Assembly: GCA_023261465.1 (NCBI GenBank)
Contig: JAHFOW010000049.1
Coordinates: 1 to 16,096 of the forward strand
DNA from: Planctomycetota bacterium
GTDB taxonomy: Bacteria > Planctomycetota > Brocadiia > Brocadiales > Brocadiaceae
DNA length: 16,096 bases
Direction: 5' to 3'
Both the position numbers and the translations under genes were made by a program. The notes beneath the pieces were generated by a model. It searched no databases. It was not told the origin of the DNA and saw only the letters and a program-made list of their open reading frames with translations. Shown one piece after another: positions 14,483-16,096 of this stretch. How positions within the stretch are numbered: position 1 is the stretch's first letter; every line of letters starts with the position of its first letter.

Positions 14483-15589
14483 TTATTGACGGGAAAAGAA
14501 ATTCCTGATGTGACCGATGACATAATCCAGTTCATTTTGCGTAATTTCAGGATAAACAGGTAATGCAAGAACTTCATTTGATGCCTTTTCCGACTCTGGC
14601 AAATCACCTTTTTTATATCCCAAATACTCAAAACACTTTTGCAAATGAAGTGAAACGGGATAATAAATCGCCGTTTCTATTCCTTGTTGTTCAAGATATT
14701 TCATCATTGCATCTCTTTGTGGTGTTGCGATTACATACTGGTGAAATATGTGAGTATTATAAGGTTCTATTTTGGGTAACCGTACAGGCAATCCCTTTAA
14801 ATTTTCACTATAATAAGCAGCCAATTCTCCCCGTTTCCGGGACCACCCATCCAGATATTTAAGTTTAACAGACAGGATAGCAGCCTGTATCGCATCCAGC
14901 CGCCCGTTAATACCAATATATGAGTGATAGTATTTTGGTTTTGATCCATGCACCCTCAGAATTTTAAGAAATTCAGCAAGGTGGTCGTCATTGGTTGTCA
15001 TCAGTCCACCGTCACCGTAACCACCAAGGTTTTTTGTTGGATAAAAGGAAAAACATCCGATGTGACCCAACGTACCGGCAGGATTTCCTTTATACACGGC
15101 GCCAATTGCCTGCGCAGCATCTTCAATAACTTTTAGTCCATGGGCTTGTGCAACCTCAAGAATTGCATTCATATCGGCGCATTGGCCATAAAGGTGAACA
15201 GGAAGGATTGCTTTTGTCTTTTTGTTGATGACGCGTGCAATTTTGTGAACATCAATATTGTACGTAGAAGGGTCAATGTCTACAAATACCGGAATAGCGC
15301 CCAGCCGTGCGATTGAACCAGCCGTGGCAAAGAAGGTAAAGGGTGTTGTAATAACCTCATCGCCATTTTTTATCCCACATGCCATCAAAGCCAGGAGCAA
15401 TGCATCGGTACCGGAAGATACGCCTATTGCATGTTTTGTTTTACAGTAGTTTGCTACATCACGTTCAAATGATTCAACAAAAGGACCGAGAACAAACGAC
15501 TGGCTGGCAATTACCTCCAAAACGGCCTTATTGATTTCCTCTCGTATGCCATCATATTGCCGTTTTAAATCAAGAGCGCTTACTTTCAT
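14483..15589 (-). CDS. DegT/DnrJ/EryC1/StrS-family PLP-dependent sugar aminotransferase
   Basis: PLP enzyme that transaminates a nucleotide-linked keto-sugar during synthesis of amino sugars for LPS, capsule or glycoprotein. With the ATG at 15589 it has 368 residues, normal for the family; a TTG at 15592 would add one. Using the longer numbering, GVSSGTDALLLAL at 57-69 binds the cofactor phosphate, EDAAQAIGA at 157-165 contains the PLP-pyridine Asp, and FYPTKNLGGYGDGG at 183-196 holds the Schiff-base Lys187. NGRLDAIQAAIL and the C-terminal HQYVIATP are also typical. It is the first gene of the minus-strand block, behind a consensus promoter and 12 bp before lptD, which suggests a role in surface polysaccharide. 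Related subfamilies (WbpE, WlbE, PseC-like) cannot be separated by eye, so no symbol is given. Confidence 0.92.
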   Translation of the reverse strand: MKVSALDLKRQYDGIREEINKAVLEVIASQSFVLGPFVESFERDVANYCKTKHAIGVSSGTDALLLALMACGIKNGDEVITTPFTFFATAGSIARLGAIPVFVDIDPSTYNIDVHKIARVINKKTKAILPVHLYGQCADMNAILEVAQAHGLKVIEDAAQAIGAVYKGNPAGTLGHIGCFSFYPTKNLGGYGDGGLMTTNDDHLAEFLKILRVHGSKPKYYHSYIGINGRLDAIQAAILSVKLKYLDGWSRKRGELAAYYSENLKGLPVRLPKIEPYNTHIFHQYVIATPQRDAMMKYLEQQGIETAIYYPVSLHLQKCFEYLGYKKGDLPESEKASNEVLALPVYPEITQNELDYVIGHIRNFFSRQ

Positions 15590-15673
15590 CAATGAGTTGA
15601 GTTACCATGTGATCAATGAGATAACAATTCATAAGTTTGCTAAAATACAATATTTGCGTCATCAAGTTGAAAC

Positions 15674-15702
15674 ATTATATTGATAGCGCTTAACTTTGTC
15701 AA
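15674..15702 (-). promoter_or_regulatory. Consensus sigma-70 promoter of the twelve-gene block
   Basis: On the minus strand TTGACA (15702-15697), a 17-bp spacer and TATAAT (15679-15674) match the consensus at all twelve positions. Transcription would begin near 15667, giving a leader of about 75 bases before the aminotransferase ATG. No other strong promoter is obvious between genes downstream, so it may drive the whole block. Confidence 0.75.
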
Positions 15703-15742
15703 TAAAAAAGACACCTTTAACGGTCTGGATATGTCGTGTATA

Positions 15743-15771
15743 TTAATCTTGATTTCAACTATATTTATAAT
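15743..15771 (+). promoter_or_regulatory. Possible tRNA-Arg promoter
   Basis: A perfect TATAAT at 15766-15771 lies about 65 bp ahead of tRNA-Arg. The hexamer 17 bp upstream (15743-15748, TTAATC) is a poor -35. The area is AT-rich, so the assignment is weak. Confidence 0.3.
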
Positions 15772-15835
15772 GTAAAATTCTTATTCGCAAGTTGTAAATT
15801 TCACCCGAATCGGTAAACTAAGTTGACCACAATAC

Positions 15836-15909
15836 GCCCCTATAGCTCAACTGAATAGAGCGTTGGCCTCCGGAGCCAAAGGTTGCAGGTTTGAATCCTG
15901 CTGGGGGCG
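15836..15909 (+). tRNA. tRNA-Arg (anticodon CCG)
   Basis: The 74 bases fold as a full cloverleaf. The acceptor stem is GCCCCTA (15836-15842) with TGGGGGC (15902-15908), including one T-G pair, and the discriminator is G15909. The D-arm is 15845-15861. The anticodon stem TTGGC/GCCAA encloses the loop CTCCGGA with anticodon CCG at 15870-15872. The T-arm is GCAGG-TTTGAAT-CCTGC. It reads CGG codons. The 3' CCA is not encoded (GCT follows), so it must be added by a nucleotidyltransferase. Confidence 0.95.
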
Positions 15910-15988
15910 CTTTATATTTCCGCAAGTACTATTAACAGGGCCTTTAAATTTCAATCAAAGATTACCTGAATTTTCTTCAACTAAACTA

Positions 15989-16016
15989 TTGTAAAAATAT
16001 TTTTTTCCCGTATAAT
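15989..16016 (+). promoter_or_regulatory. Probable tRNA-Thr promoter
   Basis: TTGTAA (15989-15994), a 16-bp spacer and TATAAT (16011-16016) form a fair sigma-70-like promoter. Transcription would start near 16023, about 18 bp ahead of the tRNA. This suggests the two tRNAs are transcribed separately. Confidence 0.45.
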
Positions 16017-16040
16017 ATGAACTTCAGTTTTTGACCATAA

Positions 16041-16096
16041 GCCCGCGTAGCTCAATTGGCGGAGCACGTCATTCGTAATGATGAGGTTGTCGGTTC
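16041..16096 (+). tRNA. tRNA-Thr (anticodon CGT), 3' end beyond the window
   Basis: The 5' acceptor strand is GCCCGCG (16041-16047) followed by TA and the D-arm (16050-16065). The anticodon stem CGTCA/TGATG, with one G-T pair, encloses the loop TTCGTAA with anticodon CGT at 16074-16076, which reads ACG. The variable loop AGGTT and the start of the T-arm (GTCGGTTC) run to the last base. The acceptor 3' strand lies outside the window. Confidence 0.9.

Noticed and set aside
1..16096. CRISPR arrays, rRNA genes, toxin-antitoxin pairs or phage structural genes
   Set aside because: No regularly spaced direct repeats, rRNA segments or recognisable proteins of these kinds were seen on either strand.

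Overview
The window looks like chromosomal DNA from a moderately AT-rich Gram-negative-type bacterium. Three things point to the Planctomycetota, most likely an anammox-type lineage (Brocadiales): a full LptD-like outer-membrane assembly protein together with murD, a four-subunit 2-oxoacid:ferredoxin oxidoreductase, and a Uma2-type nuclease plus dispersed palindromic repeats. This placement is an inference from gene content. I see no marker gene that fixes the genus.

Left flank (1-1211): the first codons of a gene run off the left edge on the minus strand behind a good promoter. A broken integron-integrase-like tyrosine recombinase follows (220-851). Next is a 140-bp element with 23-bp terminal inverted repeats and a central palindrome (867-1006), then a small, possibly frameshifted minus-strand reading frame. 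This is a decayed mobile or accessory patch. murD (1212-2594) starts the conserved part on the plus strand and meets korC tail to tail, with stop codons overlapping.

Main block (2589-15592, minus strand): twelve genes are packed nearly end to end. In transcription order they are a DegT/DnrJ-family sugar aminotransferase, lptD, coaD, a YmdB-like metallophosphodiesterase, xseA, a Uma2-family gene, xseB, dxs, nadK, korD, korA, korB and korC. A perfect consensus sigma-70 promoter (TTGACA-17-TATAAT) lies just upstream of the first gene. Most junctions overlap or have gaps of 0-20 bp. The exception is korB-korC, where 253 bp of repeat-bearing DNA separates the subunits when measured from korC start codon to korB stop region (noncoding 3132-3353). 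dxs is split by a one-base frameshift that leaves both halves well conserved. The Uma2 gene sits between the two exonuclease VII subunit genes. The ispA gene often found between xseB and dxs is absent.

Right flank (15593-16096): an intergenic region holds the operon promoter and, diverging on the plus strand, tRNA-Arg(CCG) and the 5' part of tRNA-Thr(CGT), cut by the window end.

Functionally the block mixes envelope building (surface sugar, LptD), cofactor supply (CoA via CoaD, NADP via NadK), isoprenoid precursor synthesis (DXS), DNA repair (exonuclease VII) and ferredoxin-linked 2-oxoacid metabolism. I found no convincing new defence or other undescribed system. The most checkable leads are the decayed integron-like patch, the inverted-repeat element, the Uma2 insertion, the dxs frameshift and the long LptD with a duplicated periplasmic domain.
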